From Bradyrhizobium sp. CB3481 (lineage in GTDB: Bacteria; Pseudomonadota; Alphaproteobacteria; Rhizobiales; Xanthobacteraceae): a stretch of 64,000 nt of DNA. The position numbers and the translations under genes were made by a program. The notes under the pieces are model-generated. The model had not been told where the DNA came from, made no database searches, and was given only the letters and a program-made list of their open reading frames with translations. Where the stretch lies: assembly GCF_029714305.1 (NCBI RefSeq), contig NZ_CP121647.1, positions 6,778,501 to 6,842,500 on the forward strand. The letters are read 5' to 3'. This document shows, piece by piece, positions 12,823 through 20,916 of this stretch. Position 1 is the first letter of the stretch, and each line of letters opens with the position of its first letter.

Positions 12823-14430
12823 ATGGCATTGACGAAGTCGCACGTAGCAGGACCGACCACGCCTGCGGTGCGGGAAATGACATTCGGCGATCTCCTGCGC
12901 AAGGCCGTCGAGGAAGCGCCCGATCGCCTGGCCCTGATTGCCGGCGTGCCGGATCCGACGTTGCGGCGGCAATGGACCTACGCAGAATTTTACCGCGAGT
13001 GCCAGCGCACCGCGCGTGCGCTGCTGTCGCGCTTCAAACCCGGCGAGCGCATCGCCGTCTGGGCGCAGAACATCCCGGAATGGATGATGCTCGAATTCGG
13101 CGCCGGGATGGCGGGTATGATCCTCGTCACTGTGAACCCGGCCTTCCGCGCCCGGGAGGTCGAATACGTGCTGAAGCAGTCGCGTTCGGCCGGCGTCTTC
13201 GTGGTCGACGGCTTTCGCGGCAACCCGATGCTGGAGACAGTGCGGGAGGTCAAGCCGAACTGCCCCGAATTGCGCGAGATCATCTGCTTCGACGATTGGA
13301 ATGCGTTCATCGCTGCCGGCGACGACGAAGATATCAAGCTGCCGGCCGTCAGCCCCGACGATCCCGTCATGATCCAGTACACCTCGGGCACCACGGGCTT
13401 TCCGAAGGGCGCCCTGCTGCGTCACCGCGGCCTGCTCAACAACGGCGCCGACACCGCCGACCGCATGGGCGTCGATCCCGGCGACGTCTTCGTCACCACG
13501 ATGCCGCTGTTTCATACCGGCGGCTGCGTCTGCTGTGTGATCGGCGCTGTATCCAAGGCCGCGACCACGGTGCTGGTCGAAGCCTTCGAGCCCGGCCTCG
13601 TGCTGGAGATGCTCGGGACCTATCGCGGCAACGCCATGCTTGGCGTTCCCACCATGCTGGTGGCGATGATCGAACATCCGACATTCGCCACCACCGATCT
13701 ATCTTCGGTGAAGGCGATCTGCTCGGGCGGCTCCACGGTGCCGGCGGCGCTGGTGCGGCGGCTGGAAGAAAAGCTCGGCGCGCCTTTCACGATTGTCTTC
13801 GGCCAGACCGAATGCTCTCCCGTGGCGGCGCAGACCCGCACCACCGACAGCGTGGAGGACAAGGCCAACACGATCGGCCTGCCGCTGCCCAACATGGAAA
13901 CCAAGATCATCGATCCCAACACCGGCGAGACCGTGCCGATCGGCACGATCGGCGAATTCTGCACCCGCGGCTACCACGTCATGATCGGCTACTTCGAAAT
14001 GCCCGATGCCACCGCGGCTGCGATCGATGCCGAGGGCTGGCTGCATACCGGCGATCTCTGCGCGATGGATGAACGCGGCTATTGCACCGTGGAAGGCCGC
14101 CTCAAGGATATGATCATCCGCGGCGGCGAGAACATCTATCCGCGCGAGCTGGAAGAGCTGCTGTTCAGGCATCCCAAGGTCGGCGAGGTCGCGGTGATCG
14201 GCGTTCCCCATGAGAGATGGGGCGAAGAGGTTGCGGCCTTCATCCGGCCGGCGCCGGGTGCAGTCATCGAAAAAGAAGAACTGATCGACTACATGCGCGC
14301 CTCGCTCGCCCCTCACAAAACGCCAAAGCACTGGTTCGTGGTGGAGGCATTCCCGCTGACCGGATCGGGCAAGATCCAGAAATTCAAGCTGCGGGAAGCA
14401 TGGACCAAGGGCGAGATGACGGCGATCTGA
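12823..14430 (+). CDS. AMP-binding acyl-CoA synthetase
   Basis: This 535-residue ANL-superfamily enzyme activates a carboxylic acid with ATP to an acyl-AMP and transfers it to CoA. The ATG follows GGGGAGGA by 4 bases. The phosphate-binding loop is QYTSGTTGFPKGALLRHRG, motif A5 is VFGQTECSP, the hinge region contains GWLHTGDLCAMDERGY and GRLKDMIIRGGENIYPRE, and the C-terminal catalytic Lys lies in TGSGKIQKF. Length and motifs suit a medium- or long-chain fatty acyl-CoA synthetase, but the substrate cannot be read from sequence. It is flanked by intergenic gaps and appears monocistronic. The 160 bases after it hold nothing I recognise. Confidence 0.9.
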   Translation: MALTKSHVAGPTTPAVREMTFGDLLRKAVEEAPDRLALIAGVPDPTLRRQWTYAEFYRECQRTARALLSRFKPGERIAVWAQNIPEWMMLEFGAGMAGMILVTVNPAFRAREVEYVLKQSRSAGVFVVDGFRGNPMLETVREVKPNCPELREIICFDDWNAFIAAGDDEDIKLPAVSPDDPVMIQYTSGTTGFPKGALLRHRGLLNNGADTADRMGVDPGDVFVTTMPLFHTGGCVCCVIGAVSKAATTVLVEAFEPGLVLEMLGTYRGNAMLGVPTMLVAMIEHPTFATTDLSSVKAICSGGSTVPAALVRRLEEKLGAPFTIVFGQTECSPVAAQTRTTDSVEDKANTIGLPLPNMETKIIDPNTGETVPIGTIGEFCTRGYHVMIGYFEMPDATAAAIDAEGWLHTGDLCAMDERGYCTVEGRLKDMIIRGGENIYPRELEELLFRHPKVGEVAVIGVPHERWGEEVAAFIRPAPGAVIEKEELIDYMRASLAPHKTPKHWFVVEAFPLTGSGKIQKFKLREAWTKGEMTAI

Positions 14431-14591
14431 AGCGCGAGGTGCCATTCCTATGCAACCGCAACGATGATAGCTTGGACGGGCACTGGGGGCCATCAATGCC
14501 GTATCTGAATTCGACCTTGATGCGCGAGTCACCACGTCCAAGCATCACCTGCCGTAATATCACTCGGCGTGCGAGCAGATAGGCCGTCATC

Positions 14592-15854
14592 ATGTTTGAC
14601 CGCGCCTATCGGCAGCGCCTCGAAGCTGACTTAGTGCGGTGGGAAGCCGATGGCGTGATCACGCCCGCGGTTCTCACTTCCATCCGCGCCGCCCTTCCTC
14701 CGCTCGCGCCCGGCGTCAACATCGCGATCATGGTCGCCATTGTCGGTGGCCTCTTGATCGCTGCGGCATTCCTGGCGTTCGTTGCGGCCCACTGGACCGA
14801 AATCCCGCGCCTGCTCCGTCTGGCCATGCTGTTCGCCGGCATCCTCATTTCCCATGGCCTCGGCGGCTGGTTTGCGCGGTCCGGCCAGCCGGTCCTCGCT
14901 GATCTCAGCGCCGCCGTCGGCGCGCTGATCTTTGGCGCTGCGATCGCGCTGATCGGCCAGATGTACCACCTGGGCGGCGACTTCGCCGGCGGCATGCTGC
15001 TGTGGGCGATGGGCGCGCTCGTGGCCGCAGCGCTGACCGGCTCGCGCGGCGCGCTGGCGGTAGCGCTCGCCGCCGCGACCATCTGGAGCTGGATGCGCAC
15101 CTACGAAATGGGCGATCCGCATTTTGTGTTCGCGGCGTTCTGGCTGGTGGCCGGCGGCCTCGCGCTGGCCTGGAATTCTCGCGTGGCGGCTCACCTCGTC
15201 GCGGTTGCCGCAATTCCGTGGTGGATGTCGTCTGCATTTCAGCTCCATGCCGATTTCCGCGCGTCATTCGCGCTCGCCAACGGTGCCGCATTGATCTTCG
15301 GTGGCGGCCTCGCACTTGCCGCATCGCCGCAGCCGCGCGCGAACCAGGCCGGGTCCGTCCTCTCCACCTATGGCGCATTCTCGCTGGCAGGCGTCGCCAT
15401 CCTGGAGGCGATCATGGCCAACGAGGTCTTCCGCCTCCGCGTGGGACTAGCAAACCAGCCACTTTGGATCATCGCATGTGGCGCCGCGGGCGTGATCCTC
15501 GCCTTTGCCGCCGCGGCATCAACGCGCCGGGCCGGCACGGCCTTCGCGGCTATTGCGATCGGGCTGGCCCTTGCGGCCACCGCCCTGTGGACGCCCCGGC
15601 AAACGGGCGATCCATGGCTGGTCTATGCCGCCCTGCTCTGCGCCATGCTCAGCCTTGTCGTTTCCGGCATGCTCGACGACGTCCGTCCGCGGATCGTCGC
15701 CGGATGGCTCGGGATCGCGGGCGTCATCGCCGCTATTACCTGGGCGGTGAAGGGATCGCTGCTCAAGCGCTCCATCTTTCTCGCGACATCAGGCATTGTC
15801 GCCGTGGTGCTTGCATTCGGGCTCAATCGCTTCGTGCCGAGGAGCCGCGAATGA
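14592..15854 (+). CDS. DUF2157 family polytopic membrane protein
   Basis: A 420-residue inner-membrane protein. A soluble N-terminal stretch of about 45 residues (FDRAYRQRLEADLVRWEADG) is followed by roughly ten hydrophobic helices, beginning NIAIMVAIVGGLLIAAAFLA and ending IVAVVLAFGLNRF. This layout and the start sequence match DUF2157. Its function is unknown. The stop overlaps the start of the GDYXXLXY gene (ATGA), a pairing seen repeatedly in proteobacteria, so the two products probably work together in the membrane. Confidence 0.85.
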   Translation: MFDRAYRQRLEADLVRWEADGVITPAVLTSIRAALPPLAPGVNIAIMVAIVGGLLIAAAFLAFVAAHWTEIPRLLRLAMLFAGILISHGLGGWFARSGQPVLADLSAAVGALIFGAAIALIGQMYHLGGDFAGGMLLWAMGALVAAALTGSRGALAVALAAATIWSWMRTYEMGDPHFVFAAFWLVAGGLALAWNSRVAAHLVAVAAIPWWMSSAFQLHADFRASFALANGAALIFGGGLALAASPQPRANQAGSVLSTYGAFSLAGVAILEAIMANEVFRLRVGLANQPLWIIACGAAGVILAFAAAASTRRAGTAFAAIAIGLALAATALWTPRQTGDPWLVYAALLCAMLSLVVSGMLDDVRPRIVAGWLGIAGVIAAITWAVKGSLLKRSIFLATSGIVAVVLAFGLNRFVPRSRE

Positions 15855-16465
15855 CCGAGATATCAGCTGCATCCCTCGCCGAACGCCTGGCGCGCGTTCC
15901 AAAGCTGGTGCTGTTCGGCGTTGCCGCACTGGTTCAGATCGCACTGCTGGCGGTGATGATCATCGACCGCGTTCAGGTTCTGCGTGACGGCACTGAGGTC
16001 ACCTTGCAAACTCGACCGATCGATCCCAGGGATTTTTTGCGCGGAGACTACGTCGTCTTGGGTTACGACATCACGCAACTGCCGGCGGGCGCGCTGCGAA
16101 ACCAGCCCTCCGGCGAACGCCATCCGTTGGTGTACGTGAAACTCGCGCCCAATCCCGACGGCGTCTACCAGGCGGTTTCGGTCCATGCCGCGCCGGTCGC
16201 AGTGACGAGCCCGGAGGTGCTGATCCGCGGCCGGGCCACCTATGGCGCTACCTGCGGCGCGAAGTCAGACCTCTTCTGCGAAACCCTGACGCTTCGCTAC
16301 AATCTCGAAAGCTATTTCGTTCCCGAAGGTGAGGGCCGCAAGCTTGAAGATATGCGCAACCAACGCAAGTTGCAGGTCGTCGCGGCCGTCCTGCCCTCCG
16401 GGCGGGCCGCCGTCAAGCGCCTCCTGATCGACGGCAAGCCGGTCTATGAGGAGCCATGGTTCTAG
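15851..16465 (+). CDS. GDYXXLXY domain-containing membrane-anchored protein
   Basis: A 204-residue protein. The ATG overlaps the preceding stop by four bases. A single hydrophobic anchor spans about residues 18-38 (LVLFGVAALVQIALLAVMII). After it comes the family signature RDFLRGDYVVLGYDI, here as GDYVVLGY. The rest is a beta-rich domain that probably faces the periplasm. The family is known to accompany DUF2157/DUF4401 membrane proteins; its biochemical role is not established. Confidence 0.86.
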   Translation: MTEISAASLAERLARVPKLVLFGVAALVQIALLAVMIIDRVQVLRDGTEVTLQTRPIDPRDFLRGDYVVLGYDITQLPAGALRNQPSGERHPLVYVKLAPNPDGVYQAVSVHAAPVAVTSPEVLIRGRATYGATCGAKSDLFCETLTLRYNLESYFVPEGEGRKLEDMRNQRKLQVVAAVLPSGRAAVKRLLIDGKPVYEEPWF

Positions 16466-16507
16466 CGCGCGCGTCCGTGGCGTAGCGTTTCACGAACCGG
16501 CGCGGCC

Positions 16508-16642
16508 CTACCCCTTGAACATCGGCTGCGGATGGATGCAATCCCTGAAATCGGCAAACTCCTTCCACGCCGGCTCCGGCGGGTCCTTTCCTGCGACCGG
16601 CGCGTAGATTGACGGCTCGATCAACGCCAGCCGTTGGCTCTG
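16508..16642 (-). pseudogene. possible 3' remnant of an unidentified gene
   Basis: Read on the minus strand, about 45 codons up to a TAG have strongly G/C-biased third positions and encode a protein-like tail: a segment reading RLALIEPSIYAPVAGKDP, then WKEFADFRDCIHPQPMFKG and stop. Upstream in this frame the sequence loses coding character and runs into the LysM gene region on the other strand, and no plausible start or ribosome site is seen. The simplest reading is the C-terminal stub of a decayed gene. I do not recognise the family. The rest of 16466-16765 holds only the LysM gene's upstream region. Confidence 0.35.
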
Positions 16643-16765
16643 ATTGGCTGGCTGGGGCCGGTAACCCCAACCGAGACCGTGTTTTTCCGGACGCAAACCG
16701 GTACCCACCCTCCTCGAGACGGTATAGAATATCAACGCCGAAGATCCGGCGGACGGGTGATTATC

Positions 16766-17932
16766 ATGACTGCCATACCGGCAAGCCGAACCATTATTGC
16801 CATCATCGCGCTTGTTGCGGCGTGCGGCGCGGCGGTTGCCTTTGCCATTTTCCACGTGCGCAGTGAGGCGCCGGCTGATGCTGTCGCCGCAACAAGTGCA
16901 CCGGCGGCCCCCCATCCTGCGGACGGACGAGATCAGAATGCGACCCCGCTCGCGACGGCCAAGGCGGAAACGAATGCCGTCGTCGATGGGTTGATCGGAC
17001 GTCCCCCGGCGCCAGAGAGCAGCGATGGCGTGCCGACGTTCGACGTGGCCCGCATCGAGCCGTCGGGCGAAGCCGTCATCGCCGGCCGGGCAGCGCCGGG
17101 CGCAACGGTGGAACTGCTGCGTGACGGCGAGGTACATGATCGTGCAGTTGCAGATTCGTCTGGGCAATTCGTCATTGTCCCGCCAAAACTCCCTTCAGGC
17201 ACCTATGACCTGACGCTGCGCTCGAAACAGGCTGACGGTACGGTGGCGACGTCCAAGCAGCGCGTGACCGCCGCGCTGGAACCGAAATCAACCGAGCGGC
17301 CGATCGTCGCGCTGGTCACCCCGGACAAGCCCACCGTCGTGCTGTCGCAACCGGCCGGGCCGAAAGCAGCGGCTGGTGCGGTGGTCGTGGAAACCGTCGA
17401 GATCGAAAAGAGCGGCAAGTTCCACGTCAGCGGACAGGCACGCCCCGGCGCGGCCTTGCGGCTTTATCTCAACGACAGCTTCGTTACGTCGGTAACGGCC
17501 GGCACGGATGGGAAGTTTGCAGTCACCATCAATGAAGGCGTCGCGCCGGGCAATTACCGCGTCCGGCTGGACGAGGCGTCGAGCACCGGCACGGTGCGCG
17601 CCCGCGCCGAGGTGCCGTTCAGTGCGCCCGATACCACGGCCTCCGTGTCGGCACAGGCCGCAGCATCCAAGCGCGTCGACCCGGCACAACAGCCGCAGCT
17701 TGCGGCCGCGGGGGCGACGGTCTTGCCGGACAGCGGCTCGTCGCCTTCCGCCGTAGTGGTGCCGAAGATCACTACCACGACGGTCTCGCGCGGCGACAGC
17801 CTCTGGCGCCTCAGCCAGCAATCATACGGCGCCGGCACGCGCTATGCCGTGATTTACAAGGCGAACAAGGAACAAATCCGCAATCCCAACCTGATTTATC
17901 CCGGCCAGGTGTTTGTGGTGCCCGCGCAGTGA
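16766..17932 (+). CDS. LysM peptidoglycan-binding domain protein, membrane anchored
   Basis: A 388-residue protein. The chosen ATG gives MTAIPASRTIIAIIALVAAC and one hydrophobic anchor at about residues 8-28. A long Ala/Pro-rich linker follows. Two beta-sandwich-like repeats follow, each containing a GxAxPGAxxxL motif (AGRAAPGATVELLRDGEV and SGQARPGAALRLYLNDSF). The C-terminal 50 residues are a LysM domain (VSRGDSLWRLSQQSYGAG to LIYPGQVFVVPAQ), which binds the glycan strands of murein. It is probably anchored in the inner membrane with the LysM reaching the cell wall. A mosaic palindrome follows. Confidence 0.88.
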   Translation: MTAIPASRTIIAIIALVAACGAAVAFAIFHVRSEAPADAVAATSAPAAPHPADGRDQNATPLATAKAETNAVVDGLIGRPPAPESSDGVPTFDVARIEPSGEAVIAGRAAPGATVELLRDGEVHDRAVADSSGQFVIVPPKLPSGTYDLTLRSKQADGTVATSKQRVTAALEPKSTERPIVALVTPDKPTVVLSQPAGPKAAAGAVVVETVEIEKSGKFHVSGQARPGAALRLYLNDSFVTSVTAGTDGKFAVTINEGVAPGNYRVRLDEASSTGTVRARAEVPFSAPDTTASVSAQAAASKRVDPAQQPQLAAAGATVLPDSGSSPSAVVVPKITTTTVSRGDSLWRLSQQSYGAGTRYAVIYKANKEQIRNPNLIYPGQVFVVPAQ

Positions 17933-17984
17933 GTGTATCGCTGGCTCTGGATACCGCTGGCTCGTAGGACCGCGACGGCCTCCG

Positions 17985-18102
17985 TTCCCCGGACGCAGCG
18001 CAGCACGTAGTGATGCGCTGCAGAGCCGGGGTCCATGATCGAGCTAAGCGAATGGGTCCCGGCTCTGCGGAGCAGCGCTCCGCGCTGCGCCGCGTCCGGA
18101 AC
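17985..18102. repeat. mosaic intergenic palindrome between convergent genes
   Basis: The ends are inverted (TTCCCCGGACGCAGCGCAGC against CGCTGCGCCGCGTCCGGAA). Nested inside, CTGCAGAGCCGGGGTCC is mirrored by GGGTCCCGGCTCTGCGG. The element lies between the converging LysM gene and the formate dehydrogenase alpha gene, where a bidirectional terminator would be expected. It resembles the other composite palindromes in the window in design but not in sequence. Confidence 0.72.
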
Positions 18103-18150
18103 ACGCGAGAGCACCAAGGGCCTTGTCGGCTCGTAGCGAGTTGCCCGTCC

Positions 18151-20916
18151 CTACTCCGCCGCCGTTTGCAGCGCCACCTTTTCCGCGCGCACGGCGCAGA
18201 ACTTGAATTCGGGAATCTTGCCGAACGGATCAAGCGCAGGGTTGGTGAGCAGGTTCGCCGCCGCCTCCGCGTAGCAGAACGGCATGAACACCATGTTCTC
18301 GGGCACGTCGCGGTCGGAGCGCACCTTGATCTCGACGGCGCCGCGGCGGGTCTGCAGGCGGATGAAATCGCCGGGCCAGACGCTGAGCTTGCGCATGTCC
18401 TTCGGCGACATGAACGCCACCGCCTCCGGCTCGATCTGGTCGAGTACGGACGCGCGACGGGTCATCGACCCCGTGTGCCAATGCTCGAGTACGCGCCCCG
18501 TGGACAGCACCATCGGATAATCGGCATCGGGCACCTCGTCCGGCGCGATTACCTTGGCCGGTACGATCTTGCCGCGGCCGCTTTCGGTCGGGAATCCCGT
18601 GGTGAAGATGATCTCGTTGCCGGGCTGATTCGGGTCGTCGACCGGATAGGTCACCGCGCCCTCGCGGACCAAGCGATCCCAGGTGATGTTCTTCAGCGAC
18701 GGCATCACTTGCGTCATCTCGGTGAACACGTCGGCCGGGCCGTTGTAATCCCACGGCAGACCCATGCGCTTGCCGATCTCCTGGATGATCCAGAGATCCT
18801 GCCGCGCGTCGCCCGGCGGCCGGATCACCTCGCGCGCCAGCTGCACGCGGCGATCGGTGTTGGTGAAGGTGCCGCTCTTCTCTGCGAAGGCCGAAGCCGG
18901 CAGGATGACGTCGGCGTGGAACGCGGTCTCCGTGACAAAGAGATCCTGCACTACCAAATGATCGAGCATGGCGAGCGCTTCGCGCGCATGCTGCAGGTCG
19001 GGGTCCGACATCGCGGGGTTTTCGCCCTCGATATACATTCCCGTGATCTGGCCGGCATGGATCGCGTTCATGATCTCGACCACGGTCAGGCCGCGCACGG
19101 GATCGAGGTCCTGATGCCAGAGCTTTTCGAAGGGCTCGCGCAGATCGGTGCGGCCGACCGGCTGGTAGTCCGGCAGGAACATCGGAATCAGGCCGGCGTC
19201 GGAAGCGCCCTGCACGTTGTTCTGGCCGCGCAGCGGATGCAACCCGGTGCCGGGGCGGCCGATCTGCCCGGTGGTCAACGCCAGCGCAATCAGGCAGCGC
19301 GCATTGTCGGTGCCATGGACGTGCTGGCTGATGCCCATGCCCCAGAAGATGATCGAGGCCTGCGAACGCGCATAGGCCCGCGCCACTTCCTTCAGCGTCT
19401 CGGCCGGAATGCCGCAGATCGCTTCCATCTTCTCCGGCGGGAACTCCTTGATGCGCTCGGCAAGCTCGTCAAAGCCTTCGGTGTATCCAGCGATATATTG
19501 CTGGTCGGTCAGCCCCTCCGTGATGATGGTGTGCAGCATCGCATTCAGCATCGCGACGTCGCTGCCGGGCTTGAAGGCGAGATGCTTCCAGGCGTGGCGC
19601 GACAGCGCCTGCTTGCGCGGGTCCATCACGATCAGTTTTGCGCCGCCCTTGACCGCGTTCTTGAAGAAGGTCGCGGCAACCGGATGGTTCACGGTCGGAT
19701 TGGCACCGATCACGATGATGACTTCGGCGTCCATCGCGGCGGAGAACGGCGCCGACACTGCGCCGGAGTGCAGGCCTTCGAACAGGGCCGCTACCGAGGA
19801 GGCATGGCACAGCCGGGTGCAGTGATCGACATTGTTGGAGCCGAAGCCGGTACGCACCAGCTTCTGGAACAGGTAAGCCTCTTCGTTCGAGCCCTTGGCG
19901 GACCCGAAGCCGGCCAGCGCCTTGACGCCCTTCTCGTCGCGAATCTTCAGGAGACCCTTGGCCGCAATATCCAGCGCCTCTTCCCATGAGGCTTCGCGGA
20001 AATGCGTGAACGGATTGGCTGGATCGACCTGGTCGTTGGCGTCCTTTTTCGCGTTCGGCAGCCGCACCAGCGGCTTGGTCAGCCGATGCGGATGATGGAT
20101 GTAGTCGAAACCGAAACGGCCCTTGACGCAGAGGCGATTGTGGTTGGCGGGGCCATCACGGCCCTCGGCGTAAATGACCTTCTCGTCCTTGACCTGATAG
20201 GTGACCTGACAGCCGACGCCGCAGAACGGGCACAGCGAGTCGACCTTCTTGTCGGCGTAGGTGACGCGGGTCTGCTTCTCGTCCAGCATCACCGATGGCA
20301 TCAGCGCGCCGGTCGGGCAGGCCTGCACGCATTCGCCGCAGGCCACGCAGGTGGATTCACCCATCGGATCGTCGAAGTCGAACACGATCTTGGCGCCGGC
20401 ATTGCGATAGGCCATGCCGATGACGTCGTTGACCTGCACCTCACGGCAGGCGCGCACGCAGAGGCCGCATTGGATGCAGGCGTCGAGATTAACACTCATC
20501 GCCGGATGGCTGGTATCGCTTGTCCAGCGCTCAGCGGCCGGAAAACGGCTCTCGGTGACCTCGACCTTCTCGGCCCAGTGCCAGAATTTCGAATCGGGAT
20601 CGTGCGAGGTCTCGCGCGCGGGCTGGTCGGCGACCAGGAGTTCCATCACCATTTTCTGCGCGGCGACGGCGCGGGCACTCTCGGTCTTCACCTTCATGCC
20701 GACGCTCGGCGTGCGTTTGCAAGACGCCGCCAGCACGCGCTCGCCCTCGATCTCGACCATGCACGCGCGGCAATTGCCATCGGGCCTGTAGTCAGGCTCC
20801 GGCGAGTAGCACAGATGCGGGATTTCCTTCTGGTGGCGTTTTGCCACTTGCCAGATGGTCTCGCCCGTGTTGGCCTCGACCTGCTGGCCGTCGAGTTCGA
20901 ACTTGATCTTGGTCAT
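18151..20916 (-). CDS. fdhA: NAD-dependent formate dehydrogenase, alpha (catalytic) subunit
   Basis: A 921-residue molybdo- or tungsto-enzyme subunit that oxidises formate to CO2 in the cytoplasm. The N-terminus is a NuoG-like ferredoxin with [2Fe-2S] ligands Cys36, 49, 52 and 66. Two 4Fe-4S motifs follow (Cys147/150/153/157 and Cys190/193/196/200), then the cluster motif CPFCGVGC before the bis-MGD domain. The metal-ligand position reads DHCTRLCHASS, with Cys370 where selenocysteine sits in the E. coli enzyme, so this is a Cys-type enzyme. The gene overlaps the beta-subunit gene by four bases and comes second in the operon. No small delta subunit follows, as in the two-subunit FDH1 of methylotrophs. 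Confidence 0.95.
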   Translation of the reverse strand: MTKIKFELDGQQVEANTGETIWQVAKRHQKEIPHLCYSPEPDYRPDGNCRACMVEIEGERVLAASCKRTPSVGMKVKTESARAVAAQKMVMELLVADQPARETSHDPDSKFWHWAEKVEVTESRFPAAERWTSDTSHPAMSVNLDACIQCGLCVRACREVQVNDVIGMAYRNAGAKIVFDFDDPMGESTCVACGECVQACPTGALMPSVMLDEKQTRVTYADKKVDSLCPFCGVGCQVTYQVKDEKVIYAEGRDGPANHNRLCVKGRFGFDYIHHPHRLTKPLVRLPNAKKDANDQVDPANPFTHFREASWEEALDIAAKGLLKIRDEKGVKALAGFGSAKGSNEEAYLFQKLVRTGFGSNNVDHCTRLCHASSVAALFEGLHSGAVSAPFSAAMDAEVIIVIGANPTVNHPVAATFFKNAVKGGAKLIVMDPRKQALSRHAWKHLAFKPGSDVAMLNAMLHTIITEGLTDQQYIAGYTEGFDELAERIKEFPPEKMEAICGIPAETLKEVARAYARSQASIIFWGMGISQHVHGTDNARCLIALALTTGQIGRPGTGLHPLRGQNNVQGASDAGLIPMFLPDYQPVGRTDLREPFEKLWHQDLDPVRGLTVVEIMNAIHAGQITGMYIEGENPAMSDPDLQHAREALAMLDHLVVQDLFVTETAFHADVILPASAFAEKSGTFTNTDRRVQLAREVIRPPGDARQDLWIIQEIGKRMGLPWDYNGPADVFTEMTQVMPSLKNITWDRLVREGAVTYPVDDPNQPGNEIIFTTGFPTESGRGKIVPAKVIAPDEVPDADYPMVLSTGRVLEHWHTGSMTRRASVLDQIEPEAVAFMSPKDMRKLSVWPGDFIRLQTRRGAVEIKVRSDRDVPENMVFMPFCYAEAAANLLTNPALDPFGKIPEFKFCAVRAEKVALQTAAE

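Noticed and set aside
18151..20916. Selenocysteine-containing formate dehydrogenase
   Set aside because: There is no in-frame TGA. The ligand position is Cys370 in DHCTRLCHASS.
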